This document shows positions 19,254-26,450 of a stretch of DNA of 64,000 bases, piece after piece. The position numbers and the translations under genes are program-made. The stretch's first letter is position 1. The number at the start of each line of letters is the position of its first letter. The notes below the pieces were generated by a model, which was given only the letters and a program-made list of their open reading frames with translations, did not search any database and was not told the DNA's origin. The stretch covers positions 103,544 to 167,543 of the forward strand of contig NZ_CAAGLX010000021.1 in the NCBI RefSeq assembly GCF_900770955.1, in the 5' to 3' direction. The stretch is from an uncultured Phascolarctobacterium sp. Lineage in GTDB: Bacteria > Bacillota > Negativicutes > Acidaminococcales > Acidaminococcaceae.

Positions 19254-19433
19254 CTATTCGTGTTCAGCCTTCAGCTTTTCAATCTGTTCGATAGAAAGAG
19301 TAGTAGCTTCAGAGATAAACTGCAGTGAGTATCCCATATTTAACATGCGTTTAGCGATTTCAGTTCTTGCTTCAGCTCTACCTTTAGCTCTACCTTCACG
19401 TCTTGCATCTGACATAAGGGGAGTTAAAAGCAT
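19254..19433 (-). CDS. Stand-alone Rpn C-terminal-tail protein (59 aa); possible antitoxin or gene remnant
   Basis: A 59-aa frame whose sequence parallels the last ~60 residues of the Rpn nuclease encoded immediately upstream (ARREGRA, IAKRML, GYSLQ, LSIEQIEKLK). DNA similarity extends upstream through the GTGAGGCGG that acts as a ribosome-like site, but a TAA replaces the GAA codon there, so only the tail can be made. Family knowledge: some Rpn genes express such a tail from an internal start as an antitoxin. It could instead be debris of a tandem duplication. A terminator follows. Confidence 0.55.
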   Translation of the reverse strand: MLLTPLMSDARREGRAKGRAEARTEIAKRMLNMGYSLQFISEATTLSIEQIEKLKAEHE

Positions 19434-19455
19434 AATTTACCGCCTCACTTTCTTA

Positions 19456-20283
19456 TCAAGCTTGCTTCTCTACATGCATATCATTCTTCAGCTTTTCTAT
19501 ATCATCAATAGACAGACCGGTAAGCTCAATGATTTCTTGCAGAGAATAGCAACCCTTAGCCAGCATAAGCTTAGCGATAGAAACTTTTTCATCAGCTCTG
19601 CCTTCGCGCCTCTCGTCTAACAAACGTGCTTCTAAAAGCATAAATTCCCGCCTCACTTTCGAATCAAGCTTAAGATAGCTGATTTCATCGTCAATCTGTC
19701 TGGTGAAATCGCTATTTATAATATGGTTATTAACATAATCATAAAAACTTTTGATGTCCTTGGAGATATTGCCGTGGGTACCCTTAGTGTTCAAAATCAT
19801 GGTAGTTGCTTCATCAGAAAGCTCCAGGTTCAAATCCTCCAGACAATGCTTTTTAAAGGTATAAACATAATTGCCTTTAGCAAAAAAATCAAAGACACAA
19901 ATAAATATGATATAGGTTGGAGGCAACAAGTCATAATCCTGGCCCTTTTGCAGTAAGTCGATATCCATCAACGCCTGATAATAGCGTGTACGCTTGGGCA
20001 GCACATAATTTTTAGTGTCTGGATTTTTAATATTATTGACCTGCATTTCCAAGTTATAATGCGTGTTCTTGTCGTCCGCCACGATGATATCCAGACGAAT
20101 GCCACGACTTGCATAGTCAGGCTCAAGAGATTTTTCAGCCTCGAAGTAGCTGATGTCAGCAATTTTAATCTGCAGTAATTCCTCTAAAAGATGCATGCAT
20201 ATGCGCTTGCGTGACATAACTTTTTTAAAGATGAAGTCACTTTGAATCGTCAGGTTTTCAAATTTTGTTGCTAAGTTTTTCAT
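19456..20283 (-). CDS. Rpn family recombination-promoting nuclease / PD-(D/E)XK transposase-like protein, copy 1
   Basis: A 275-aa protein of the Rpn/PDDEXK transposase-like family (PF12784 type). The nuclease core is visible as RLDIIVADD, then YNLEMQV (Asp ... Glu-x-Gln) around residues 70-90. The start at 20283 has a perfect AAAGGAGG site. An internal ATG at 19641 (MLLEARLL) is preceded by GAGGCGG and could yield a 61-aa C-terminal product. It is roughly 80% identical by eye to the gene at 62489-63328. Role: DNA nuclease, suggested for phage defence in relatives. Confidence 0.87.
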   Translation of the reverse strand: MKNLATKFENLTIQSDFIFKKVMSRKRICMHLLEELLQIKIADISYFEAEKSLEPDYASRGIRLDIIVADDKNTHYNLEMQVNNIKNPDTKNYVLPKRTRYYQALMDIDLLQKGQDYDLLPPTYIIFICVFDFFAKGNYVYTFKKHCLEDLNLELSDEATTMILNTKGTHGNISKDIKSFYDYVNNHIINSDFTRQIDDEISYLKLDSKVRREFMLLEARLLDERREGRADEKVSIAKLMLAKGCYSLQEIIELTGLSIDDIEKLKNDMHVEKQA

Positions 20284-20342
20284 ATGTTTCCTCCTTTGAT
20301 TATAGCATAAAATAAGGTAAAAATATATAAGACAGCAGACGT

Positions 20343-20435
20343 AAAAAAAAAGGCACCTGCCGAAAGCTCGACAGGCGCCACTGGTCCGCACGACCAGGCA
20401 AGAGCTCCGCAAAATTGCGGCTACCCATGCAACTA
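20343..20435 (-). ncRNA. Candidate small RNA, copy 1
   Basis: A minus-strand transcript of about 90 nt. It has its own promoter (TTGTTT at 20469-20464, 17-nt spacer, TATAAT at 20446-20441), three hairpins, and a final GGCGCCTG/CAGGTGCC stem (20379-20372 with 20359-20352) followed by a run of nine T's. A second copy with the same promoter spacing and near-identical body is at 26089-26178. The final stem shows a G-U in one copy and G-C in the other, supporting a real RNA fold. Function unknown. Confidence 0.7.
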
Positions 20436-20440
20436 AGGTT

Positions 20441-20469
20441 ATTATAACATAGAAAAAGGATAAAAACAA
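20441..20469 (-). promoter_or_regulatory. Promoter of small RNA copy 1
   Basis: TTGTTT - 17 nt - TATAAT on the minus strand, conserved with the promoter of copy 2. Confidence 0.7.
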
Positions 20470-20636
20470 TAGTTCGTAAAACAAACATTTTTATAGATAA
20501 AAGCGCTCCAGGTTTTTGCCAAAAAGGCAAATGCTAAGAATATCTTCTGCTTTTTTCTATTTAACCGGATAACTATTCGTGATATACTTATTATGATTTG
20601 CAATTTTTGCTAGTGCTATAATTACAGGTGAGAAAA

Positions 20637-21509
20637 ATGATATATCTGAAAAGCTTTAGCTTTCCTGATGAAAGTCAGGAAGGTTCTGTTTTAGATGATG
20701 TGATGAGCAAATGGCACAACACTATCTATCCCTTTAAGATTGCTTCGGGAGTTTTGCTGGAAACGTTGGAATTTGCTCCGGTGACGATTTTATACGGCAG
20801 CAACGGCTCCGGCAAGACCACGCTTTTGAACGTTATTGCGCAAAAGCTGGGCGTAGAGCGCACCACGCCTTACAATACATCGACCTTTTTTCCCGATTAC
20901 TTAAATCTTTGCTCGTATGAGGAAAAGGGTGAGGGCGTTCCGCAGGCCAGCAGGATTATCACCAGCGATGATGTTTTTGATTTTGTCCTGAACAAGCGCA
21001 TAATCAACAGCGGTATTGATAGCAGGCGCAAGCAGCTGATTGCCGAATATCTGGAGCTGAAGAAGCAGGATAACGGTCGTTTCCGCTATCACGGCAACGA
21101 TGATCTGGAAAAGCTGGAGAAGCTAGTGGCGATGCGGAATAATACGCTGTCGATGTATGTTAAGAAAAATGTCGGATTGAATATCAGAGAAAAGTCTAAC
21201 GGTGAAAGTGCCATTCGTTATTTTTTCGATAACATTACGGAAAATGCGCTGTATTTGCTAGACGAGCCGGAAAACAGCCTGGCACCACTCAGGCAGCAGG
21301 AGCTGGTGAATTTTCTGGAGGAGGCCGTGCGCTTTTACAACTGTCAGTTTATTATCGCCAGTCATTCGCCATTTGTGCTTGCGATGCGGGAGACGAAGAT
21401 TTATGATTTGGATATCAGGCCGGTGGAGGTCAGGAAATGGCAGGAGCTGGAAGGCATCAGGGTTTATTACGATTTCTTTAAGAAGCACGAGGACAAGTTT
21501 GAGACGTGA
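20637..21509 (+). CDS. AAA family ATPase (predicted ABC-type P-loop protein)
   Basis: A 290-aa soluble single ATPase. Walker A is YGSNGSGKTT (53-62), Walker B ALYLLDEPENSLAP late in the protein, and FIIASHSPF a switch His region. The signature-like segment KSNGESAIRYFF precedes Walker B. It resembles stand-alone AAA/OLD-type ATPases with no fused nuclease; no TOPRIM partner is next door. The start at 20637 follows AGGTGA. A TATAAT at 20617-20622 may be the -10. Function unknown. Confidence 0.8.
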   Translation: MIYLKSFSFPDESQEGSVLDDVMSKWHNTIYPFKIASGVLLETLEFAPVTILYGSNGSGKTTLLNVIAQKLGVERTTPYNTSTFFPDYLNLCSYEEKGEGVPQASRIITSDDVFDFVLNKRIINSGIDSRRKQLIAEYLELKKQDNGRFRYHGNDDLEKLEKLVAMRNNTLSMYVKKNVGLNIREKSNGESAIRYFFDNITENALYLLDEPENSLAPLRQQELVNFLEEAVRFYNCQFIIASHSPFVLAMRETKIYDLDIRPVEVRKWQELEGIRVYYDFFKKHEDKFET

Positions 21510-21576
21510 AAAGATATTGCGCCGTAAACTGTGCGTATGTGCATAAAAACGCAAATTTATTGAGGAGAAAAAGCTT

Positions 21577-22062
21577 ATGGTTATAAAATATGCAACTGAG
21601 GAAGATATTGCTGCCATTGCCGCGGTGGAGGCAGAATGTTTTCCGCCGGCGGAGGCAGCAACGGAAAAGGAATTTATTGACAGAGTGAAATATTACGGCA
21701 ATCATTTCTGGCTTATGTATGAGGCTGAAAAGCTGATTGCCTTTGTGGATGGCTTTGTAACGGATGAGCCTGATTTGACGGATGAAATGTACGAGAAGGC
21801 AACGCTGCACGATGAAAACGGCGCGTGGCAGATGATTTTCGGTGTCAATACTATTCCTGCTTATCGCCAGCATGGCTATGCCGGCGAGCTGATATGTCGT
21901 GCGATTGAGGATGCCAGAAAGCAGGGGAGAAAGGGCCTGGTGCTGACCTGCAAGGATAGGCTCGTTCATTATTATGCTAAATTCGGTTTTACTGATGAGG
22001 GTGTGTCCGAGAAATCTACGCATGGCAATGCTGTCTGGCATCAGATGAGGCTTACATTTTAA
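21577..22062 (+). CDS. GNAT family N-acetyltransferase
   Basis: A 161-aa acyl-CoA-dependent acetyltransferase. The CoA-binding motif A appears as IPAYRQHGYAGELI (about 101-114), followed by GLVLTCKDRLVHYYAKFGF, the usual C-terminal strand and tyrosine region. Substrate is unknown. A GAGGAG ribosome site precedes the ATG. It lies 67 nt after the ATPase gene, possibly in the same transcript. Confidence 0.87.
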   Translation: MVIKYATEEDIAAIAAVEAECFPPAEAATEKEFIDRVKYYGNHFWLMYEAEKLIAFVDGFVTDEPDLTDEMYEKATLHDENGAWQMIFGVNTIPAYRQHGYAGELICRAIEDARKQGRKGLVLTCKDRLVHYYAKFGFTDEGVSEKSTHGNAVWHQMRLTF

Positions 22063-22164
22063 TCGGGGGAGCTTAAGGGAATGCTCTAATTTGGCTTGTA
22101 CATCATGACAATATTGCTGCTTTATATCTAATGTAGAAAAGCTGTGTGTCGAATAAATAAGCAG

Positions 22165-22195
22165 CTGCGCAAGCAAAAAGCCTGCGCAGTTTTTT
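22165..22195 (+). terminator. Terminator after GNAT gene
   Basis: CTGCGCA (22165-22171) pairs with TGCGCAG (22183-22189), followed by TTTTTT. Confidence 0.85.
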
Positions 22196-22275
22196 CTGTC
22201 TGCGTTCTGTAAAGCGCTTGGCTTAGTAGGCAACGTGTCGACGGACAAAATTTGTCAGAAATGTGAAGAAAATAG

Positions 22276-22304
22276 TTTACGCTTTTTTGTATATGTGTTA
22301 CAAT
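22276..22304 (+). promoter_or_regulatory. Promoter of sialidase-like/TctC unit
   Basis: TTTACG (22276-22281), 17-nt spacer, TACAAT (22299-22304), about 45 nt before the ATG. Confidence 0.6.
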
Positions 22305-22350
22305 ATTTATGTTATAGAATTATGCGACTTTTTTGGATGTGATTGATATA

Positions 22351-23367
22351 ATGCAAAAGGAATTGATTATGCGCTGTTTGCCGACGGCCTTCTGCCATGC
22401 TTCAACAGTATTGGCGCTGCCAGACGGCAGCCTGCTTTGCTGTTGGTTCGGCGGTACGCATGAGGGCGAAAGCGACGTGGGTATCTACCTAAGCAGACGC
22501 ACGGACGCAGGCTGGAGTGAGCCAAAGCTGCTGGTGAACGGGGCGGCGGCGAACTGGAATCCGGTGCTTTTTGCGGGCGCGGACGGCAGATTACTGCTGT
22601 TTTACAAGCAGGGCCAGCAGATTGCCGATTGGCAGACGTGGCTGCTGCAGTCGACGGATAATGGCGAAACCTGGAGCGGACCGCAGGAGCTGGTGCCCGG
22701 TGATGTGAGCGGAGGGCGCGGACCTGTACGCAATAAGCCGTTGCGTTTGGCGAGCGGACGCATTCTTGCCGGTGCTTCTACCGAACACGGTATCTGGAAG
22801 GCCTTTGCCGATATCAGTGATGATGACGGCGCAAGCTGGCATAAATCCTCTGCAGTGCAGATTGAGGGCCTGCAGTATCAGGCAGGCGAAAAGACTGCCG
22901 ACAGTAATATTGCTGTAAGCCAGCAGTCCTTTTACGGACGCGGCGTAATCCAGCCGAGCCTGTGGCAGAGTGCGGACGGCAGCGTGCATATGCTGCTGCG
23001 CAGCAGCGAGGGCTTTGTCTATCGCAGCGATTCTGCGGATGACGGCGAAACCTGGTGCAGTGCCTACGCTTTAAGCCTGCCGAATAATAACAGCGGGCTT
23101 GACTTGGTGCGGACTGCCGGTGGCGTACTCTACTTGGTGTGCAATCCGGTGGCTGCTAACTGGGGTCAGCGTTCTCCCTTAAGTCTGTTCCAATCTACAG
23201 ATGACGGTGCGAGCTGGCAAAAGCTGCTTGACCTGGAAACAGAGCCTGCGGAATTTTCCTATCCGGCGATTATTGCCGACGGCGAGGGCCTTGTGCTTAC
23301 CTATACCTATAAGCGTTGCAATATTGCTTGTGTAAGGCTGAGCGCGGATGAACTTGTTACCCTTTAA
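22351..23367 (+). CDS. Sialidase-family (BNR repeat) protein, apparently cytoplasmic
   Basis: A 338-aa six-bladed beta-propeller protein of the BNR_2 type. Asp-box repeats are seen as STDNGETWS, SADDGETWC and STDDGASWQ. The early HASTVLALPDGSLLC and WFGGTHEGESDV segments match the exo-alpha-sialidase-like group. No signal peptide is visible, so a substrate inside the cell is likely (inference); true sialic-acid cleavage is not proven. ATG 22351 is used; an in-frame TTG lies at 22333. It is followed closely by a TctC-type binding protein. Confidence 0.8.
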   Translation: MQKELIMRCLPTAFCHASTVLALPDGSLLCCWFGGTHEGESDVGIYLSRRTDAGWSEPKLLVNGAAANWNPVLFAGADGRLLLFYKQGQQIADWQTWLLQSTDNGETWSGPQELVPGDVSGGRGPVRNKPLRLASGRILAGASTEHGIWKAFADISDDDGASWHKSSAVQIEGLQYQAGEKTADSNIAVSQQSFYGRGVIQPSLWQSADGSVHMLLRSSEGFVYRSDSADDGETWCSAYALSLPNNNSGLDLVRTAGGVLYLVCNPVAANWGQRSPLSLFQSTDDGASWQKLLDLETEPAEFSYPAIIADGEGLVLTYTYKRCNIACVRLSADELVTL

Positions 23368-23394
23368 ATTTAAAATATAAGGAGATGTAAAACA

Positions 23395-24363
23395 ATGAAG
23401 AAAATTTTAGTTGTGCTGATGGCTATGCTGACCATGGCTGTTATGCTTACCGGCTGCGGCGGCGACAGCAAAAAAGCAGCTTATCCTGCAGACGGAGATA
23501 TTTCCGTAATCATTCCTAAGGCTCCGGGCGGCGGTACCGATATCTCTGCTAGAGGCCTGATCCAGTTCATGGAAAAAGAGCTGAAGGGCAGCAAATTTGT
23601 CCCCGTAAACAAACCCGATGGCGGCGGTGTAACCGGCATGGTAGAGCTGGCTAATGCTAAACCCGACGGCCATACTCTGGGCATGGTTACCGTAGAGCTG
23701 GCTATGTTCCCGCATCAGGGCAAATGCAAAAACACCTATAAGGATTATGCAGCTATCTGCGCTCCGATTGCAGCTCCGGCAGCTTTGATTGTGCCGAAGG
23801 ATGCTCCTTATAACAGTGTAGACGAATTCGTAGCCTTCGCTAAGGCAAACCCCGGCAAGGTGAAGATGGGTAACTCCGGTATCGGCGCTATCTGGCACAT
23901 TGCTGCACTTTCCTTTGAAGAGGAATTCGGCGTACAGTTCAAGCACGTACCATATCCGAAAGGATCCGCTGATATTGCTGCTGCTCTGGCAGGCAAGCAC
24001 ATCGACGCAACTTTGGCTGACCCGTCTGTATTCAAGAGCCAGGTAGACGCAGGCAACCTGAAGATTCTGGCTGTTATGGCTGACACCCGTAGCGTAATTT
24101 ATCCGGATGTTCCAACCTTCAAAGAGCTGGGCCACAACATGACCGTTCGCGCTTGGGCAGCACTGGTTGCTCCTAAGGATACTCCGAAAGAAAAGCTGGA
24201 AGCTCTGCGCGCTGCTGCTAAAAAGGTTTGCGAATCCAAGGAATTCAAGGATTATTTCATGAAACAGGGTATCGACCCGACCTGCATTATCGGTGCCGAT
24301 GCTGATAAGATGATGGCTGAAGACCATGCAATGTATGAAAAATTCCTAAAGAAAGCAAAATAA
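23395..24363 (+). CDS. Tripartite tricarboxylate transporter substrate-binding lipoprotein (TctC/Bug family)
   Basis: A 322-aa extracytoplasmic binding protein. The signal peptide ends in lipobox LTGC (Cys21). The body carries the Bug-family marks: IIPKAPGGGTD after the N-terminus, AKPDGHTLG, the GNSGIGAIWHIAA domain-2 loop and YPDVPTFKELG. Bug proteins bind carboxylates and other small anions. No TctA or TctB membrane genes are nearby, so it is an orphan receptor. It is probably cotranscribed with the sialidase-like gene (27-nt gap, AAGGAGATG site). Confidence 0.92.
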   Translation: MKKILVVLMAMLTMAVMLTGCGGDSKKAAYPADGDISVIIPKAPGGGTDISARGLIQFMEKELKGSKFVPVNKPDGGGVTGMVELANAKPDGHTLGMVTVELAMFPHQGKCKNTYKDYAAICAPIAAPAALIVPKDAPYNSVDEFVAFAKANPGKVKMGNSGIGAIWHIAALSFEEEFGVQFKHVPYPKGSADIAAALAGKHIDATLADPSVFKSQVDAGNLKILAVMADTRSVIYPDVPTFKELGHNMTVRAWAALVAPKDTPKEKLEALRAAAKKVCESKEFKDYFMKQGIDPTCIIGADADKMMAEDHAMYEKFLKKAK

Positions 24364-24389
24364 AATCGCTGTAAGGCGTAAATGAAAAT

Positions 24390-24433
24390 GCCGACGCTGT
24401 AACCCGGAAGGGTTGCGGACGTCGGCGTTTTTT
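24390..24433 (+). terminator. Terminator after tctC-like gene
   Basis: GCCGACG (24390-24396) pairs with CGTCGGC (24420-24426), with inner AACCC-GGAA-GGGTT, then GTTTTTT. Confidence 0.88.
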
Positions 24434-24460
24434 GTTGTTCTTATTTCGCTTGTAATTCTC

Positions 24461-24491
24461 TTGACCATACTATTACTATATAGCTTATAAT
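24461..24491 (+). promoter_or_regulatory. Possible cbiZ promoter
   Basis: TTGACC (24461-24466) and TATAAT (24486-24491) with a long 19-nt spacer. Confidence 0.45.
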
Positions 24492-24518
24492 AACAATAAA
24501 AATCAAAGGAGGCTGATT

Positions 24519-25622
24519 ATGTCGGAACATTTATGTACCTTGTCGACAGGAGATAAGGTTTATTTTTACGATAAAAGCATTGTTATCTATTTTGCAGGAG
24601 CGCGCAAAATCTTAAGCACCTCACTTTATAACGGCGGCTACCATGATGATTACACTGCCGTATATAATTATGATGCCAAGCAGGGAGCCGGCATGCCCTG
24701 CGAAATGCTGGCGGACACCTATGTGGAGCACATGCGCCTTATATCCAAGCGTCTGGCGCTGGACCCGGACAAGGTGAGCGGCATGGGCACAGCGGCCAGC
24801 ATGGAAAACGCCGTGGTAGAAACTATGAGCTTTAAGGAGCTTACCGTGACAGCCATCGTAACCGGCGGCATTGAAACAAACGGCGGGCGCGCAGGTGACC
24901 CTGCGGATTACTACAAGCCGCAGCCCAAGCCGGTGAAGTACGGCACCATCAACATTATGCTGCTGTTGGACTGCGATATGCCGGAAGGAGTAATGGCGCG
25001 CGCTCTGGTGACCTGTACCGAGGCCAAGACAGCCGCTATTCAAGAGCTGCTGGAGGGCAGCAAATATTCCAACGGTATTGCTACAGGTTCCGGCACGGAC
25101 CAGACAATTATCGTCGCCAACAGTGCGAGCGAGCTGTACATGGAGGGAGCAGGCAAGCACTCCAAGTTGGGCGAGCTTATCGGCAAAACCGTGAAGAACG
25201 CAGTTAAAAAAGCGCTGGACAAGCAATCCGGCCTCACTCCCGCAAAACAGCATGACGTGTTCCGCCGCCTCAAACGCTTTGACATCAAGCCGGGCGATAT
25301 GTGGCAGGCATACAGCGTACAGGATGCTGCGGTAGTAAAGCCGGAATATCTGCTGGCAGCCGAAAAGCTGGCTAAGGAAGATATAATGCTGGTATATACT
25401 TCGCTCTATGCGCACCTGCTGGACCAGCATTTGTGGGAGCTTATCAGCGCTAAAGAAATGCAGTTGGCAGGGCAGAAGCTGCTGCAGGCTATTGCAGAAC
25501 AATATAATGTTGAAGCTGAGATTATAAATGAGGGCACTTTGGCTTCTATGCTGGCCTCCTGGCAGCAGCAGTTTAACAAAATTATCGCTCATCGCTTGCA
25601 TCAGACTGAAAAAGAGAGCTAG
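24519..25622 (+). CDS. cbiZ: Adenosylcobinamide amidohydrolase (CbiZ)
   Basis: Hydrolyses adenosylcobinamide to adenosylcobyric acid, allowing salvage of foreign corrinoids. The 367-aa protein shows the CbiZ pattern: LSTSLYNGGYHDDYTAVYNYD near the N-terminus, then TAIVTGGIETNGGRAGDPADYY, GTINIMLLL, and IATGSGTDQTIIVANSAS. A C-terminal extension of about 120 aa follows the core. An AAAGGAGG site sets the start. No other cobamide genes are visible here; it stands alone after a terminator. Confidence 0.88.
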   Translation: MSEHLCTLSTGDKVYFYDKSIVIYFAGARKILSTSLYNGGYHDDYTAVYNYDAKQGAGMPCEMLADTYVEHMRLISKRLALDPDKVSGMGTAASMENAVVETMSFKELTVTAIVTGGIETNGGRAGDPADYYKPQPKPVKYGTINIMLLLDCDMPEGVMARALVTCTEAKTAAIQELLEGSKYSNGIATGSGTDQTIIVANSASELYMEGAGKHSKLGELIGKTVKNAVKKALDKQSGLTPAKQHDVFRRLKRFDIKPGDMWQAYSVQDAAVVKPEYLLAAEKLAKEDIMLVYTSLYAHLLDQHLWELISAKEMQLAGQKLLQAIAEQYNVEAEIINEGTLASMLASWQQQFNKIIAHRLHQTEKES

Positions 25623-25651
25623 TTTTAGGTGAGAAAAATATAAATATGCAC

Positions 25652-25682
25652 TTGACCTTATAGCGGCAATATAGTGTATATT
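25652..25682 (+). promoter_or_regulatory. Possible promoter of the tandem-repeat protein gene
   Basis: TTGACC (25652-25657) and TATATT (25677-25682), 19-nt spacer. The same spacing is seen before cbiZ. Confidence 0.4.
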
Positions 25683-25715
25683 ATGGTTGTAATCAAAGGA
25701 AGCGAGGTGAATAAT

Positions 25716-26030
25716 ATGCATCCGAAATTTGAAATTCCGACTGATCCGCACGGCAAGCATCGTTATGAAAGTGCTATGAAGCACGTAGAGGCTGCTAAAA
25801 AGGCAGGCAAATCCAGCGACGAAATCCATGCCATCTTCAAAAAGGTAATGGAGTTCAACCCGATGGACATTGAGTCCATTCCGCAGGATGAAGCACATGC
25901 TAAGTATCGCACTGCCATGGTTCATATGAAAAAAGCATTGGAGAACGGTAAGAGCGCAGACGAAGCGCATGAGGTTTTCCACAAAATCATGAATGGCGAG
26001 ACCAGCGGTCATTGCCACCACAGCAAATAA
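25716..26030 (+). CDS. Small protein with two ~32-aa repeats and a His-rich tail, unknown function
   Basis: A 104-aa soluble protein not recognised as a named family. It contains two related helical units: RYESAMKHVEAAKKAGKSSD..IFKKVM and KYRTAMVHMKKALENGKSAD..FHKIM. It ends GHCHHSK, a plausible metal-binding tail. The start ATG 25716 is preceded by GAGGTGA; an upstream extension has no ribosome site. It is monocistronic with a strong terminator. The repeat pattern suggests a small helical bundle; any metal role is inference. Confidence 0.7.
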   Translation: MHPKFEIPTDPHGKHRYESAMKHVEAAKKAGKSSDEIHAIFKKVMEFNPMDIESIPQDEAHAKYRTAMVHMKKALENGKSADEAHEVFHKIMNGETSGHCHHSK

Positions 26031-26040
26031 GGCTGAAAGC

Positions 26041-26084
26041 AAAAGCATCGTAGGCTATTGAGGTAGCTTACGATGCTTTTTTTT
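26041..26084 (+). terminator. Terminator after tandem-repeat protein
   Basis: A 17-bp stem (26041-26057 with 26064-26080, one G-U) ending in TTTTTTTT. Confidence 0.9.
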
Positions 26085-26088
26085 ATAC

Positions 26089-26178
26089 AAAAAAGGCGCC
26101 TGCCGAAAGCTCGACAGGCGCCACTGGTCCGCATGACCAGGCATAAGCTCCGCAAAATTGCGGCTACTCATGCAACTA
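26089..26178 (-). ncRNA. Candidate small RNA, copy 2
   Basis: Second copy of the element at 20343-20435. Same order on the minus strand: TTGTTT (26212-26207), 17-nt spacer, TATAAT (26189-26184), CCGCAA/TTGCGG hairpin, CTGGTC/GACCAG hairpin, and final perfect 8-bp GGCGCCTG/CAGGCGCC stem followed by a T-run. Only a few bases differ from copy 1, and the promoter spacer is less conserved than the body. No open frame of note lies inside. Function unknown; trans-acting regulation is one possibility. Confidence 0.7.
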
Positions 26179-26183
26179 AGATA

Positions 26184-26212
26184 ATTATAGCATAGGCAAA
26201 TAATAAAAACAA
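26184..26212 (-). promoter_or_regulatory. Promoter of small RNA copy 2
   Basis: TTGTTT - 17 nt - TATAAT on the minus strand. Confidence 0.7.
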
Positions 26213-26290
26213 TAGTTCGATAAAAGAAAAATGAAGTTGTGTAAAATAATTTATAAAAATTTTATAAAAGCAAGTCAAGATAGACAGATA

Positions 26291-26319
26291 TTGTCCAATT
26301 TATATGGTAAGATTATATT
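26291..26319 (+). promoter_or_regulatory. Promoter of secreted-protein gene
   Basis: TTGTCC (26291-26296), 17-nt spacer, TATATT (26314-26319). It gives a leader of about 125 nt. Confidence 0.55.
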
Positions 26320-26383
26320 AAAGCAGAAGTCAAAAAGCTTCGGCAATGCGAGATGGTCGCAAAAATGGCTTTTGTTTTACCCT

Positions 26384-26422
26384 GATATCTGTAATGCCGG
26401 GCATGATGGTATTCAAGATATC
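26384..26422 (+). promoter_or_regulatory. Leader hairpin before secreted-protein gene
   Basis: GATATCTGTAATGCC (26384-26398) pairs imperfectly with GGTATTCAAGATATC (26408-26422) around a 9-nt loop, ending 28 nt before the ATG. No T-run; possibly a post-transcriptional control or stability element. Confidence 0.35.
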
Positions 26423-26450
26423 CTAATTATTGAAGGGAAGGTGTTTGAAA

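Noticed and set aside
24621..26048. 475-aa open frame antisense to cbiZ
   Set aside because: Reading is a mirror of cbiZ codon bias, lacks motifs and a ribosome site.
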